Shown here in pieces: positions 1 through 10,890 of a stretch of DNA of 64,000 nt. The position numbers and the translations under genes are program-made. This stretch comes from an uncultured Bacteroidales bacterium (GTDB lineage Bacteria; Bacteroidota; Bacteroidia; Bacteroidales; Muribaculaceae). The stretch lies in NCBI GenBank assembly GCA_947644715.1, contig CANSAP010000008.1, positions 1 to 64,000 of the forward strand, read 5' to 3'. The stretch's first letter is position 1. Each line of letters starts with the position of its first letter. Under the pieces are notes generated by a model, which did no database searches, was not told the origin of the DNA, and saw only the letters and a list, made by a program, of their open reading frames with translations.

Positions 1-127
1 CATGTGATATTTCTTAAACATATTAACAAATTCAAAAAGTCAAGATGACTTCACAATCTCAGAGCCTGCATCAGCTCGATAATTTGTTAATTCGGTTTAA
101 TCAAGACAGGCTATCAGTTATTTTTCG

Positions 128-135
128 TAATTTTG
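128..135 (+). promoter_or_regulatory. Bacteroidetes -7 box (TAATTTTG) upstream of araC-type gene
   Basis: TAnnTTTG match about 20 nt upstream of the ATG at 155. Confidence 0.45.
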
Positions 136-154
136 CACATCATGAGAACTATAT

Positions 155-976
155 ATGGATAGACTGAAAGTATTTGAATATCCCAATATTTATATTGCTA
201 ATTATAGCACTGACAATCGCGCCTGCGCTCACAGCTGTCGCGAACACACGCTCATATACGTTTTATCCGGTCGGTTGGAAATATCCGAGGGTGACATCAA
301 AACCAATTTGGAGCCGGGGCAAGTGGCTTTCATGCGTCGCGACCACAGGCTTCAAATGGAAAAGCGGGCGCACGATGGCTCCCCTTACAACTCTATCGTG
401 CTCAAGTTTTCCAGAGACTTCTTGCGGAATACTTATCAGAAGCTACCCTCAGGCAAACTGCCTCAGGCTGCCATTCGTTCAAAAAGCAGCTTGATGGTAA
501 TGGAAAGCGAGAGATCGGCTCTCAAAAAGCTGCTGGAATCAGTGCTACCATATTTTGAGACTGATTCAAAACCTACGGAACAGGAACTTAATGCACGGAT
601 GGAAGAGGCTCTGATGGTTGTTCTATCTACTGACGAGAATCTTTACGCGTCTCTCTTCGACTTCATTGACCCATGGAAAATCGATATTATCGACTTCATG
701 AACCGAAACTACATGCAAGACATGTCACTGGAAGAAATCGCTTATTACACCGGTCGCAGTCTCTCAACCTTCAAGCGTGATTTCAAGAAATGCAGCTCTC
801 TGACGCCTCAGAAATGGATTATCCGCCGAAGGCTGCAAGCAGCCCACAATCTGATAGCTTCCGGCAACAAAAACATTTCTGAAATCTGCTTCGACGTAGG
901 CTTCAAAAATCTTTCACACTTCTCGCGCATCTATAAAGATACGTATGGAGTCTCTCCATCACTGGCAAATCAGTAA
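155..976 (+). CDS. AraC family transcriptional regulator
   Basis: 273 aa; C-terminal double HTH (SLEEIAYYTGRSLSTFKRDFKK...ISEICFDVGFKNLSHFSRIYKDTYGVSPS). Confidence 0.9.
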   Translation: MDRLKVFEYPNIYIANYSTDNRACAHSCREHTLIYVLSGRLEISEGDIKTNLEPGQVAFMRRDHRLQMEKRAHDGSPYNSIVLKFSRDFLRNTYQKLPSGKLPQAAIRSKSSLMVMESERSALKKLLESVLPYFETDSKPTEQELNARMEEALMVVLSTDENLYASLFDFIDPWKIDIIDFMNRNYMQDMSLEEIAYYTGRSLSTFKRDFKKCSSLTPQKWIIRRRLQAAHNLIASGNKNISEICFDVGFKNLSHFSRIYKDTYGVSPSLANQ

Positions 977-1049
977 TCTCTATATACGGTTACGGCTCAA
1001 TCTGCGCGAAGACAGATTGAGCCGTAAATGTGTGGGGAAGCGACGTGCA

Positions 1050-1751
1050 TCAATCCACTGAAGGAGCAATGAGCTTATAGCCCTTGCCATGGATATTGAT
1101 AATCTCGATGTCGGGGTCATCCTTCAGCAGCTTACGCAGCTTGGTGATGTAGACATCCATCGAACGGGCGTTAAAATAATTGTCATCCACCCAAATGCTC
1201 TTCAAAGCATAGTTGCGCTCCAGCACTTCATTCAGATGCTGGCAAAGCAACGTGAGCAGATCGCTCTCCTTGGTTGTCAATTTCTTGCTGATGCCATCGT
1301 CGGTAGTAAGCGTCTGTTTCTGAGTGTCAAACATGAACCGACCGAGCCTGTACATTGTAATCTCCTTGTCCTTCTTGCCGCGCACACGACGCAGGATGGC
1401 ACTGATGCGGCTGACCAGCTCCTCCATGCTGAAAGGCTTCGTAATGTAGTCATCAGCACCAAGCTTGAAGCCCTCAAGCACATCTTCCTTCATGTTCTTT
1501 GCCGTGAGGAACACAATGGGCACCTCAGCTCCGGCCGCGCGAATCTCCTGAGCAAGGGTAAAACCATCCTTCTTAGGCATCATCACGTCAAGCACACAGA
1601 AATCATATCTTCCCTTCAGAAAGGCCTTATATCCCTTGTCTCCGTCAGGCATAAGATCCACCGCATAGCCTTTGGCCATAAGGAACTCTCGCAGGAGCAT
1701 GCCGAGATTCTCGTCATCCTCACAGAGCAGAATTTTCAATTTGTCGTCCAT
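1050..1751 (-). CDS. rprY: OmpR-family response regulator (RprY-like)
   Basis: Receiver domain (LLCEDDENLG, VLDVMMPKKDG, FLTAK, KPF) plus winged-helix C-terminus; paired with histidine kinase. Confidence 0.88.
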   Translation of the reverse strand: MDDKLKILLCEDDENLGMLLREFLMAKGYAVDLMPDGDKGYKAFLKGRYDFCVLDVMMPKKDGFTLAQEIRAAGAEVPIVFLTAKNMKEDVLEGFKLGADDYITKPFSMEELVSRISAILRRVRGKKDKEITMYRLGRFMFDTQKQTLTTDDGISKKLTTKESDLLTLLCQHLNEVLERNYALKSIWVDDNYFNARSMDVYITKLRKLLKDDPDIEIINIHGKGYKLIAPSVD

Positions 1752-1785
1752 AGTTGTATCTGTTTTTAAGTTATTATTCTTTTAA

Positions 1786-3243
1786 TTATTCCTCAACCGC
1801 AAGCGGGAGTGTTATTATGAATGTTGTTCCGGCACCGGGGACACTTTCGGCCTTCACGCTGCCATGAAATGACTCAATAAGCTTTCCGACATAGGCCAGG
1901 CCGAGCCCGAATCCCTTCACATCATGACGATTACCGGTGGGGACACGATAGAACCTGTCGAAGATTCTTTTCAAGTGCTCCTTACGTATCCCTATACCAT
2001 TGTCGCTGATGCGAATCTCGAGTTTGGAGCCCGAAGGATTAAACGTCAAAATCTTTAACTCGGGATCCACATCCTCCCGGCGATATTTTATCGCGTTGTC
2101 CAGCAGATTAAACAGCACATTAGTGAAATGCATCTCATCCACATATATCAGGGCATTCATGGCATCGAGCTTCATATCAAGCTTGCCGCCAAATTTCTCC
2201 ACTTTGATTTTGAAGGTATTAACCACCTGAGCTATTACGGCGTTTGCATCCACTTCAGTAAACTTCAGGTTCGGGCCACGTCCGTCAAACATTGACATCT
2301 GGAGCACCTTCTCAACCTGAAAACGCAGTCGCTTTGACTCATCCGTAATCACGCCGGCCAAATGAGCCAGCATCGCCGGAGATTTCCTCACGGAATCATC
2401 GGCCAACATCTGGCCGGCCAAAGAAATCGTGGATATGGGAGTTTTATACTCATGCGTCATATTATTTATGAAGTCGGTCTTCATCTCCGTCAGGCGCTTC
2501 TGTCGGAAAGCAATCACGATTGTATAGACGAAGACGAGCAGAAGAATCAGTGTCAGGGCAAGGGTCGGAATCAACCAACGAACTGAGTGATAGATATAAT
2601 CCCCCTTGGTCGGGAAGTAAACCTTAAGGTAATAGAATGTGCGGCTCGCAGGGAACAGCACTTGAGAATACATCTCACTCTCGCGGTCGGATGGTATCTG
2701 ACCCGAAGTATAAATCAGAGCATGGCCGGAAGTAGTCACCCGGAAGTCAAACGGAAGAGTGATTCCCTGTTCGGCGAGTTTCTGCTTGAGAATAGAACGC
2801 AGCTCGCTGGAATCGGCTCGCTCCAAGGCCGGGCGATGCTCTCCCTCACGCATTATATTGAGAATCACTTCATTAAGCAATTCCTTTTGATAGAGATATT
2901 GACGACGAATCGTCTGCTGCATCAGCTTATACCGGTGATCCAATCCTCCGGCTGAGTTATCAATTATGGGTCGCGGTGTTTCATCATACAATGAATCTGA
3001 CGCAGTCGGGAAGAATGCAGCCTCAATGTCCTGCATCTCCTCAATATCCTGTTCCAGATAGTGCAGCGTCTCCATCCTTTCAAGCTCGCCGGCAACCCCG
3101 TATAAAGCGCGCCGGGCATTCTCATCGAACTGCTCGGAACGCATACGCGTCATCTTGTCCATATACATAATCTGTATATAGATCAGGCCGCCGAAAGTGA
3201 TGGCCATTACTATGGTGAGCAACCAGATTGTAGACTTCTTCAT
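1786..3243 (-). CDS. rprX: Sensor histidine kinase (RprX-like)
   Basis: Two TM segments, H-box FINNMTHEYKTPISTI, N-box LLDNAIKY, G-boxes ISDNGIGI / GFGLGLAYV. Confidence 0.88.
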   Translation of the reverse strand: MKKSTIWLLTIVMAITFGGLIYIQIMYMDKMTRMRSEQFDENARRALYGVAGELERMETLHYLEQDIEEMQDIEAAFFPTASDSLYDETPRPIIDNSAGGLDHRYKLMQQTIRRQYLYQKELLNEVILNIMREGEHRPALERADSSELRSILKQKLAEQGITLPFDFRVTTSGHALIYTSGQIPSDRESEMYSQVLFPASRTFYYLKVYFPTKGDYIYHSVRWLIPTLALTLILLLVFVYTIVIAFRQKRLTEMKTDFINNMTHEYKTPISTISLAGQMLADDSVRKSPAMLAHLAGVITDESKRLRFQVEKVLQMSMFDGRGPNLKFTEVDANAVIAQVVNTFKIKVEKFGGKLDMKLDAMNALIYVDEMHFTNVLFNLLDNAIKYRREDVDPELKILTFNPSGSKLEIRISDNGIGIRKEHLKRIFDRFYRVPTGNRHDVKGFGLGLAYVGKLIESFHGSVKAESVPGAGTTFIITLPLAVEE

Positions 3244-3514
3244 TTCTGTAATACGGATGAAGGTTCACCCGGGAATGTAATCTCTCCCCTAAAGCCGGGA
3301 GATTTTTACCTATTTAACAATATTATGGCAATATTAGTTTACTTTGAAGTTAGTTAATGCGGGACGACATTTTGATTTCGCGAAGTCCTCAGTCGGGACA
3401 AGGGAAAGTATGATGAGTCTTCCCGAATTTTAACATTCAAGTGCAAAATTAACATTTAAGTGTGAAAATAGCAAAAGTCAGAGGGCAAAATTTTTAAGGT
3501 AGTAAAAAAATCTC

Positions 3515-3522
3515 TAACTTTG
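3515..3522 (+). promoter_or_regulatory. Bacteroidetes -7 box (TAACTTTG)
   Basis: TAnnTTTG match upstream of gene at 3630. Confidence 0.45.
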
Positions 3523-3629
3523 CACTTTCATTTCGGCTCACAAACTTGGCTAATCAGCCCGCAAATGAGGCCATTTGTCAAGCTCGAGTCGGTTGCTTAC
3601 TCATCTTAAAGTAAAAAAGACATTACATT

Positions 3630-5036
3630 ATGGGTGGATTTTTTGGCACTGTGCAGAAAAACAGTGTAGTGACTGACCTTTTTTATGGCACAGACTATCA
3701 CTCACATCTCGGCACCAAGCGTGGCGGCATGGCCACTTACGACTCCGAAAATGGTTTTGTGCGCAGCATTCACAGCCTTGAAAATTCTTATTTCCGCACG
3801 AAATTTGAACCGACACTCTCTCGCTTTTCCGGCAATGCCGGCATCGGCGTCATCAGCGACAATGACTCGCAGCCGATTGTTGTAAACTCAAAGGTTGGCA
3901 AATTTGCAATCGTCACGGTAGCAAAAATCGCCAACATGCAGCAGCTTGAAAACGAACTGCTCGATGAGGGGGTGCACTTTGCCGAGCTCAGCAGTGGCAA
4001 AACCAATCCCACCGAACTGATTGCCACCATCATAGCCGGTGGCACAGACATAGCCGACGGCATACGCCGCGTGCAAGAGCGTGTTAAAGGCTCTGTTTCA
4101 ATGCTTTTGCTCACTCCTGACGGCATCATTGCCGCACGCGACAAATGGGGACGCACCCCTATCGTAATCGGCTCCAAGCCTGAGGGCTATGCAGCAGTCA
4201 GCGAAACAGCCTCACTCCCGAATCTCGGATTCAAGGAGGAACGAGACTTGGGTCCCGGAGAAGTAGTACACATTACCGCCGATGGAATCACCACTCTTCT
4301 TCCTCCGCGAAAGGAAATGCAAGTCTGCTCTTTCCTGTGGGTTTACTACGGATTTCCGGTCTCATCTTATGAAGGGCGTAATGTGGAAGACGTGCGCTTC
4401 CGCAGCGGATATCTTATGGGCGAAAAGGATGAAACAGAAGTTGACTGCGTCTGCGGCATTCCCGATTCAGGCGTAGGCATGGCTCTTGGTTACGCCGAAG
4501 GCAAAGGGGTGCCTTACCACAGAGCGGTTGCAAAATACACCCCCACCTGGCCCCGCTCCTTCACTCCGGGGCGTCAGGAACTGCGCAACCTTGTAGCAAA
4601 AATGAAGCTCATTCCCAACCGGGCTATGCTCGACGGGCATCGCATCGCTTTCTGCGACGACTCAATTGTGCGTGGCACTCAGTTGAAGGACAATGTTGAA
4701 ATGTTGTATCAATATGGAGCCAAAGAGGTGCACATCCGCATCGCCTGTCCGCCGCTTATCTACGGATGCCCCTTCATAGGATTCACATCATCAAAAAGCG
4801 ACATGGAGCTGATTACCCGCCGAATCATCAAGGACATCGAAGGGGATGAGAACAAGAATCTCGAATTATATGCAACAACCGGCACACCTCAATACAAAGC
4901 TATGGTAGCCAAAATAGCAGAACAATTCGGCATTGACTCGCTGCGCTTCAGCACTATTGAAGATCTGATTGAAGCCATCGGCCTGCCCAAGTGTAAAGTC
5001 TGCACCCACTGCTTCGACGGCTCCTCCTGCTTCTGA
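3630..5036 (+). CDS. Amidophosphoribosyltransferase-like protein (PurF paralogue with degenerate glutaminase N-terminus)
   Basis: PRPP loop AFCDDSIVRGTQL; C-terminal CKVCTHCFDG; begins MGGFFGTV where CGIxG is expected; in-frame stop at 3612-3614 rules out an N-terminal extension. Confidence 0.85.
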   Translation: MGGFFGTVQKNSVVTDLFYGTDYHSHLGTKRGGMATYDSENGFVRSIHSLENSYFRTKFEPTLSRFSGNAGIGVISDNDSQPIVVNSKVGKFAIVTVAKIANMQQLENELLDEGVHFAELSSGKTNPTELIATIIAGGTDIADGIRRVQERVKGSVSMLLLTPDGIIAARDKWGRTPIVIGSKPEGYAAVSETASLPNLGFKEERDLGPGEVVHITADGITTLLPPRKEMQVCSFLWVYYGFPVSSYEGRNVEDVRFRSGYLMGEKDETEVDCVCGIPDSGVGMALGYAEGKGVPYHRAVAKYTPTWPRSFTPGRQELRNLVAKMKLIPNRAMLDGHRIAFCDDSIVRGTQLKDNVEMLYQYGAKEVHIRIACPPLIYGCPFIGFTSSKSDMELITRRIIKDIEGDENKNLELYATTGTPQYKAMVAKIAEQFGIDSLRFSTIEDLIEAIGLPKCKVCTHCFDGSSCF

Positions 5037-5083
5037 CATTTCAACAATCCCCGCTCCCGAAGCGCAAGATAACACAAGCATTC

Positions 5084-5115
5084 AACTTCAGCCCGCAAAA
5101 AAGCGGGCTGAAGTT
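5084..5115 (+). terminator. Intrinsic terminator-like hairpin after the PurF-like gene
   Basis: Perfect 13-bp stem AACTTCAGCCCGC / GCGGGCTGAAGTT with A6 loop, followed by T-rich TTGTTATT. Confidence 0.8.
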
Positions 5116-5397
5116 TGTTATTATGCCGATTAATGAGTAATTTTGCACTGTAATTTGCCCTGACGGGCGGGGCTGATTATTCTCCATTTCCCGGGCTGCC
5201 AATGCAGACTTTAATTGCGGTTCATCTCATCCGAATTTTTGCCTGCATCCAAGCCTTAGAAACTGTTTGAACTTCAATGGTTTTAGCACTTAGAGAGAAT
5301 CAATCACAACACAAATAAGCTCGAATTAACATTCGAGCTTAAATCCAAACACACTCTTAACGCCCGCTTGATTACTAAAAAACAAAACAAATTCATA

Positions 5398-6879
5398 ATG
5401 GCTAAGGAACTTAAGAATCTTACCAAACGCAGTGAGAATTATTCGCAGTGGTATAACGAGCTGGTCGTGAAAGCTGACCTGGCCGAACAGAGCGCAGTGC
5501 GCGGTTGCATGGTCATCAAGCCTTACGGCTATGCCATTTGGGAAAAAATGCAGCGCACACTGGATGCCATGTTCAAAGAAACAGGTGTCCAAAACGCATA
5601 CTTCCCTCTTCTGATTCCGAAGTCATATCTCTGCCGCGAGGCTGAACACGTAGAGGGCTTCGCCAAAGAGTGTGCGGTTGTAACCCACTACCGTCTCAAA
5701 AATGACCCGGAAGGCAACGGAGTTGTAGTCGACCCTGAAGCTCGCCTCGAGGAGGAACTCATCGTTCGTCCCACTTCCGAGACTATCATTTGGGGCACCT
5801 ACAAGAATTGGATTCACTCTTACCGCGACCTGCCCCTGCTCATCAACCAGTGGGCCAACGTAATGCGTTGGGAGATGCGCACCCGCATGTTCCTGCGCAC
5901 AGCTGAGTTTCTTTGGCAAGAGGGCCACACTGCCCACGCTACGGCAAAAGAGGCGGAAGACCGCACTGTTCAGATGATTAACGTCTATGCTGATTTCGCA
6001 CGCAAATATATGGCACTCCCGGTTGTTGTCGGTGTAAAGAGCGAAACTGAACGCTTTGCGGGCGCTCTGAACACCTACACCATCGAGGCTATGATGCAGG
6101 ATGGCAAAGCACTCCAGAGCGGCACCTCTCACTTCCTGGGTCAGAACTTCGCAAAGGCTTTCGACGTGACATTCATCAATAAAGAAAATCAGGCTGAGTA
6201 TGTATGGGCTTCCTCTTGGGGCGTATCCACCCGCCTGATGGGTGCTCTGATAATGGCCCACTCCGATGATAACGGCCTCGTGCTCCCCCCGCACCTCGCT
6301 CCTATTCAGGTGGTGATTGTGCCCATTTATAAGAACGACGAGCAGCTGGCTGCCATCTCAGAGAAGATTCAGCCCGTCATTAACGAACTGAAGAGCCTCG
6401 GCATCAGCGTAAAATATGATGATGCTGACAACCGCCGCCCCGGCTTCAAATTCGCCGACTATGAGCTGAAAGGTGTGCCCGTACGCCTCGCTGTCGGCGC
6501 CCGCGACCTGGAGAATGGCACAGTGGAACTCATGCGCCGTGACACACTTGAAAAGGAAACCCTCCCCATCGAAGGAATTGCCGCTCACATCAACTCTCTG
6601 CTCGAAGAGATTCAGCAAAACATCTATGACAAGGCTCTCGCCCGCCAAAAGGAAATGACCTACGAGGTAAATTCCTACGATGAATTCAAGGAGAAAATCG
6701 AAGCGGGTGGCTTTATGCTCTGCCACTGGGACGGCACTCCTGAAACCGAAGCCCGCATCAAGGAAGAGACTAAAGCAACCATTCGCTGCATACCTTTGGA
6801 TGGCGACACCACCCCCGGCGTCTGCATGGTCACCGGCAAGCCCTCCAAGCAGCGTGTCGTGATTGCCCGCTCATATTAA
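5398..6879 (+). CDS. proS: Prolyl-tRNA synthetase
   Basis: Class II aaRS motifs ([38 protein letters not shown]); ATG at 5398 fits better than the ORF-track start at 5368. Confidence 0.95.
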   Translation: MAKELKNLTKRSENYSQWYNELVVKADLAEQSAVRGCMVIKPYGYAIWEKMQRTLDAMFKETGVQNAYFPLLIPKSYLCREAEHVEGFAKECAVVTHYRLKNDPEGNGVVVDPEARLEEELIVRPTSETIIWGTYKNWIHSYRDLPLLINQWANVMRWEMRTRMFLRTAEFLWQEGHTAHATAKEAEDRTVQMINVYADFARKYMALPVVVGVKSETERFAGALNTYTIEAMMQDGKALQSGTSHFLGQNFAKAFDVTFINKENQAEYVWASSWGVSTRLMGALIMAHSDDNGLVLPPHLAPIQVVIVPIYKNDEQLAAISEKIQPVINELKSLGISVKYDDADNRRPGFKFADYELKGVPVRLAVGARDLENGTVELMRRDTLEKETLPIEGIAAHINSLLEEIQQNIYDKALARQKEMTYEVNSYDEFKEKIEAGGFMLCHWDGTPETEARIKEETKATIRCIPLDGDTTPGVCMVTGKPSKQRVVIARSY

Positions 6880-6888
6880 TATTTCCCG

Positions 6889-6917
6889 GGGAGAGTGCTG
6901 ACTGTCAGCACTCTCCC
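6889..6917 (+). terminator. Terminator-like hairpin after proS
   Basis: Perfect 13-bp stem GGGAGAGTGCTGA-CTG-TCAGCACTCTCCC. Confidence 0.7.
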
Positions 6918-6945
6918 TCCACTACTCATAATCTCTGCTCAATCA

Positions 6946-7030
6946 AGAAACTGCTTGAGTGTGTGCTTGGATTTCAATGGTAAATCCATCAAAAACACCT
7001 CTCAAAATTTCATTAACCCGAACAGTTTCT
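6946..7030. repeat. Short degenerate copy of the AGAAACTGTTT-type inverted-repeat element
   Basis: Ends AGAAACTGCTT ... AACAGTTTCT; right arm CAAAAACACCTCTCAAAATTTCATT resembles the right arm of the 12034-12218 element. Confidence 0.55.
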
Positions 7031-7144
7031 AAAACACTACGAATCTATCGGAACATGGAACAACTGCAATCCACTATGATTCAACCATGTTCATTACATC
7101 AAACTCGGTTTATTTCCAACATACCCTAAACAGCTCTCTAATTC

Positions 7145-9328
7145 ATGAAGACCGGCCGAATACTGACATACTCACTTCTAACCTGTGCCTCACTCTCATT
7201 GGCGCAAGCTCAAGCCTTGACCCCGTCGGAATATTGCGATCCCACTATATCCGCGCCCAAGGCAATCAAAACAATGACACCCATGCCGGATGGCGAAAGC
7301 TATCTCTGCATCGGCACTGAAGGCAAGACAATTGACCGGTACAGCTATAAAACCGGCAAGAAGGTGGAGACGATATTCGATGTCGAGACTGTTAAAGGCG
7401 ACACGAAAATATCTGAGTTTGACGGTTTTTCCGTAAGTGACAACGGTCGCGCACTTCTGCTTTGGAACGACTCTCAGGGAATCTACCGTTATTCTTTCAC
7501 GGCGCAATATTTCGTCTACGACATTACTCGCGGAACAATGAAGCGCGTCTCCTCCGGCGGCGCGCAGCGAGGAGCTGTTTTGAGCCATGACGGCACTATG
7601 GTGGCTTTCACACGCGACAATAACATCTTTATAACCAATCTGGATTTTGATTCCGAACGCCAGGTGACCGAAGATGGTGTTGCCGGAAAGATTATCAACG
7701 GTGTGCCTGATTGGGGCTATGAAGAGGAGTTCGGAGTCGAGAACACTATCCGCTGGGCGCCGGATGACTCAACACTTGCTTTCATCACATTCAATGAGAG
7801 TCAGGTGCCCTCATATCACTTCGACATTTTCTCAAGCTATTGTGCGCCAAAACCGGAATATGACCTGTACCCGGGAGAATACAGCTACAAGTATCCCTTG
7901 GCCGGAGACAACAACTCTGTTGTGCAAGTTAAAGTGTATAACGTAGATTCCCGCATAACGAAAGTTATGGACCTGCCTATTGCGGAAACAGACTATGTTC
8001 CGTCAGTTGAATATGGTGGTTCATCTGACCGCCTGATGGTCATGCTTCTCAACCGCGACCAGAACAATCTTCGGCTTTACAACGTGAATCCCGGCTCAAC
8101 GGTAGCCCGATTGCTGCTGACCGAAACGAGCGAGGCTTGGCTGAGTCCGTCGGCATATCAGATGGTTGACTACCGCTCCGATGCCTTCGTGATTGGGAGC
8201 GATAGAAGCGGTTGGCGTCATCTCTACGAATATGATTACTCCGGCAACCTGCGTAAGCAGCTGACCTCCGGAAACTACTATGTTACTGAATACTACGGAT
8301 ATAACGCTTCTACCCGCGAGCATTACTTTCAGACTACACAAAACGGCGCGACCGAACGCAACGTCGCGCGTACATCTGCCTCAGGCGTGCAGATGCTTCA
8401 TCCCGAGAAGGGCTGGGAATCAGCCTCTTTCAGCAAGGGGATGCAATACTATGTTCGCACTTGGAGCAATGCCGTAACACCTCAGCAGTACACCCTCCAT
8501 TCGCTGAAAGGCAAAATCGCAGACCTTGAGATGAATGAGGACTACGCTGCAAAGTATGCCTCAGCGCCCAAAATGGAACTCACTTCCATTCCCAATGCCG
8601 CAGGCGAACAGATGGATGCCTACATCATCAAGCCTGCCGACTTCTCCCCGACCAAGAAGTATCCCGTGATGCTGTATCAATATAATGGACCCGAGAGTCA
8701 GGAAGTGCGTAACAGATGGAGTATGGGCGGCCTCTACTACATTGCGTCGCAGGGCTATGTGGTGGTCTGTGCTGACGGCCGTGGCACCGGCTTCCGCGGA
8801 CGCGCATGGTGTGACGTGGTTTATAAGCGTCTCGGCACCATCGAGACCGAAGACCAGCTGGCCGCAGGTCGTTGGGCTTCCACGCAGAGCTGGGCCGACC
8901 CTCAGCGCCTCTCCTGCTTCGGATGGAGCTATGGTGGCTATATGACTCTGATGGAACTGACCGCCCCCGGAACTCCGTTCAAGGCCGGTGTGTCTATGGC
9001 ACCCGTCACTGACTGGCGCTTCTATGACGCTATCTACACTGAACGCTATATGCTCTCCCCGCGTCAGAACAAGGAGGGTTATGACAGCTCATCCACACTC
9101 CTTCGCACCCCCAATCTCAAAGCCAAGCTCCTCATAATGAGCGGCACGGCAGATGATAATGTCCACATTTACAATACTTATAAGTTTACTTCAAAACTCA
9201 CCTCAGAGGGCACGATGTGCGACATGATGGTCTGGACCGGCTTCGACCATTCACTCCGCACGTGCGATGTGCGCTCCGTCCTCTATCGCAAGGTAGTTGA
9301 CTTCCTCGACTCCCGTCTCGGAAAGTAA
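7145..9328 (+). CDS. S9 family prolyl dipeptidyl peptidase (DPP-IV type)
   Basis: Signal peptide; DPPIV N-domain; catalytic CFGWSYGGYMT, SGTADDNVH, GFDHSLR. Confidence 0.92.
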   Translation: MKTGRILTYSLLTCASLSLAQAQALTPSEYCDPTISAPKAIKTMTPMPDGESYLCIGTEGKTIDRYSYKTGKKVETIFDVETVKGDTKISEFDGFSVSDNGRALLLWNDSQGIYRYSFTAQYFVYDITRGTMKRVSSGGAQRGAVLSHDGTMVAFTRDNNIFITNLDFDSERQVTEDGVAGKIINGVPDWGYEEEFGVENTIRWAPDDSTLAFITFNESQVPSYHFDIFSSYCAPKPEYDLYPGEYSYKYPLAGDNNSVVQVKVYNVDSRITKVMDLPIAETDYVPSVEYGGSSDRLMVMLLNRDQNNLRLYNVNPGSTVARLLLTETSEAWLSPSAYQMVDYRSDAFVIGSDRSGWRHLYEYDYSGNLRKQLTSGNYYVTEYYGYNASTREHYFQTTQNGATERNVARTSASGVQMLHPEKGWESASFSKGMQYYVRTWSNAVTPQQYTLHSLKGKIADLEMNEDYAAKYASAPKMELTSIPNAAGEQMDAYIIKPADFSPTKKYPVMLYQYNGPESQEVRNRWSMGGLYYIASQGYVVVCADGRGTGFRGRAWCDVVYKRLGTIETEDQLAAGRWASTQSWADPQRLSCFGWSYGGYMTLMELTAPGTPFKAGVSMAPVTDWRFYDAIYTERYMLSPRQNKEGYDSSSTLLRTPNLKAKLLIMSGTADDNVHIYNTYKFTSKLTSEGTMCDMMVWTGFDHSLRTCDVRSVLYRKVVDFLDSRLGK

Positions 9329-9433
9329 CCTCTTGCTCCGATTCTCTTCTCTCTTCTTGACTTCTTACAAGCTCTTGTGTGTGGTCTCCACTCTAATCAG
9401 TCAACCGCACAATGTATTAAATACTCCGGCACA

Positions 9434-10816
9434 ATGACAGAAATTCTTCGCAACCTGTTCAAGGTCAACAGCCGACAAATATTCCTACTCTGGCGCAACT
9501 TCGCTGTGTCACTGCTCATCTTCATGGGCATGGTAATCTTGACGAAGTTACTCCCGACATATCTCGCTCCGATAGTTTCAACCGTAGCCTGCGCGGCATT
9601 ATACTTTTTAGCTTACTCCAGGGCATATTCCGATACGGAATCATGCATGGTCGTGCCTTACACGATGTTCATGATAATGCTCTGCTACACGGTCACGACC
9701 GTGCTGCTGAACCTGCTGAACATCTGGTTCATGCTGAACCTGCCGAGCGCTGTCGTTATATTTGAGGGCTACTTTATACCGGGCTTGATTTTCGGGCCAT
9801 GCGCAATAGTAGTCTGCTGCATTGTGTATCTGCGTCGCCACAAATTGAGCATCTGTGCTGACTGTCGTCTGCAAAACGATTCATCTATGGAAAAGGGGCG
9901 TTCCGGCGTTATTTTCTCCCAAGAGAGTGAGCTGCAGATTAAGAACTTGCTCTTGCTTTTTACGATTGTAACAACAATTTTCTGGCTCTATTATGAACTT
10001 GAATTTGTTGATGCCAGCATCACCGCCCGCGATGCCTTTGTCTTTACCTACATGATGATGGCTGCCTGCGTCGCTGACATGCTTTTCTTCGGAATGAGAT
10101 ATTACAACCTTTATCTTGACCTGAAGGAGCGTGACGAGCTGGTGTCACCGGGAGAGTTGGCCAACATTTCAACGCGCACCTATCTCCGCTACTACGTTAT
10201 CTGCGGCGACAATATTCTTCTCTCCTCCTCCAAAAATGATGCCCTGCGAGATATTGAGGGGGAGATTTTCGAGACTCCGTTCATTGTCCGCCAAATAGTG
10301 AAGGGTATTCCGGAAGCTGAAGTCAAGGAGATTATTGAGCGCACCACAGGTGTTAAGAATGGCATACTGCGCTTTTTCTTCGGTCGACGAGTGAATGAGA
10401 TAGGTGATCACCGCATCATGCGCTACTTCTATTTCCTGCCCGGTGAGCCTTCCGATTATCCCGCACTTGCCAAAAAGGGTGAGTGGCTCAGCAGCGAGAA
10501 ATTCAAGACCATCTACAACACTGCTCCGCTCAAGCTTGGCTCCACACTGCTTGGCGACATGAGCCGTCTTGCAACTATCATGGTGACAAGCAAAACCTTT
10601 GATGAGAATGGTGAACGACGACTGAAGCTAATGCAGTATCGCCCGTCGTTCAACTTTGCCGAGCTGCATAACACCCCCATCGACTTCCACGACGAGCTGT
10701 GGATTCGTGTTTCACTCTATAACAGCGACCATCGATTCTTCCGCCTTAAGCGCTGGCTGCGTCACAACGAAAAGAAGCGCAAAAACCTTCCTTTCAATCA
10801 GACTCCATTGTCCTGA
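9434..10816 (+). CDS. Multi-pass membrane protein of unknown function
   Basis: Hydrophobic N-terminal segments, soluble C-terminus; no family recognised; ATG at 9434 preferred. Confidence 0.6.
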   Translation: MTEILRNLFKVNSRQIFLLWRNFAVSLLIFMGMVILTKLLPTYLAPIVSTVACAALYFLAYSRAYSDTESCMVVPYTMFMIMLCYTVTTVLLNLLNIWFMLNLPSAVVIFEGYFIPGLIFGPCAIVVCCIVYLRRHKLSICADCRLQNDSSMEKGRSGVIFSQESELQIKNLLLLFTIVTTIFWLYYELEFVDASITARDAFVFTYMMMAACVADMLFFGMRYYNLYLDLKERDELVSPGELANISTRTYLRYYVICGDNILLSSSKNDALRDIEGEIFETPFIVRQIVKGIPEAEVKEIIERTTGVKNGILRFFFGRRVNEIGDHRIMRYFYFLPGEPSDYPALAKKGEWLSSEKFKTIYNTAPLKLGSTLLGDMSRLATIMVTSKTFDENGERRLKLMQYRPSFNFAELHNTPIDFHDELWIRVSLYNSDHRFFRLKRWLRHNEKKRKNLPFNQTPLS

Positions 10817-10890
10817 TTGCAAAGAAACTGTTTAAGCAGTGGCAACCCGGTAACATTCGATCCCATTCACTTACCCTTCACTTTACACTC

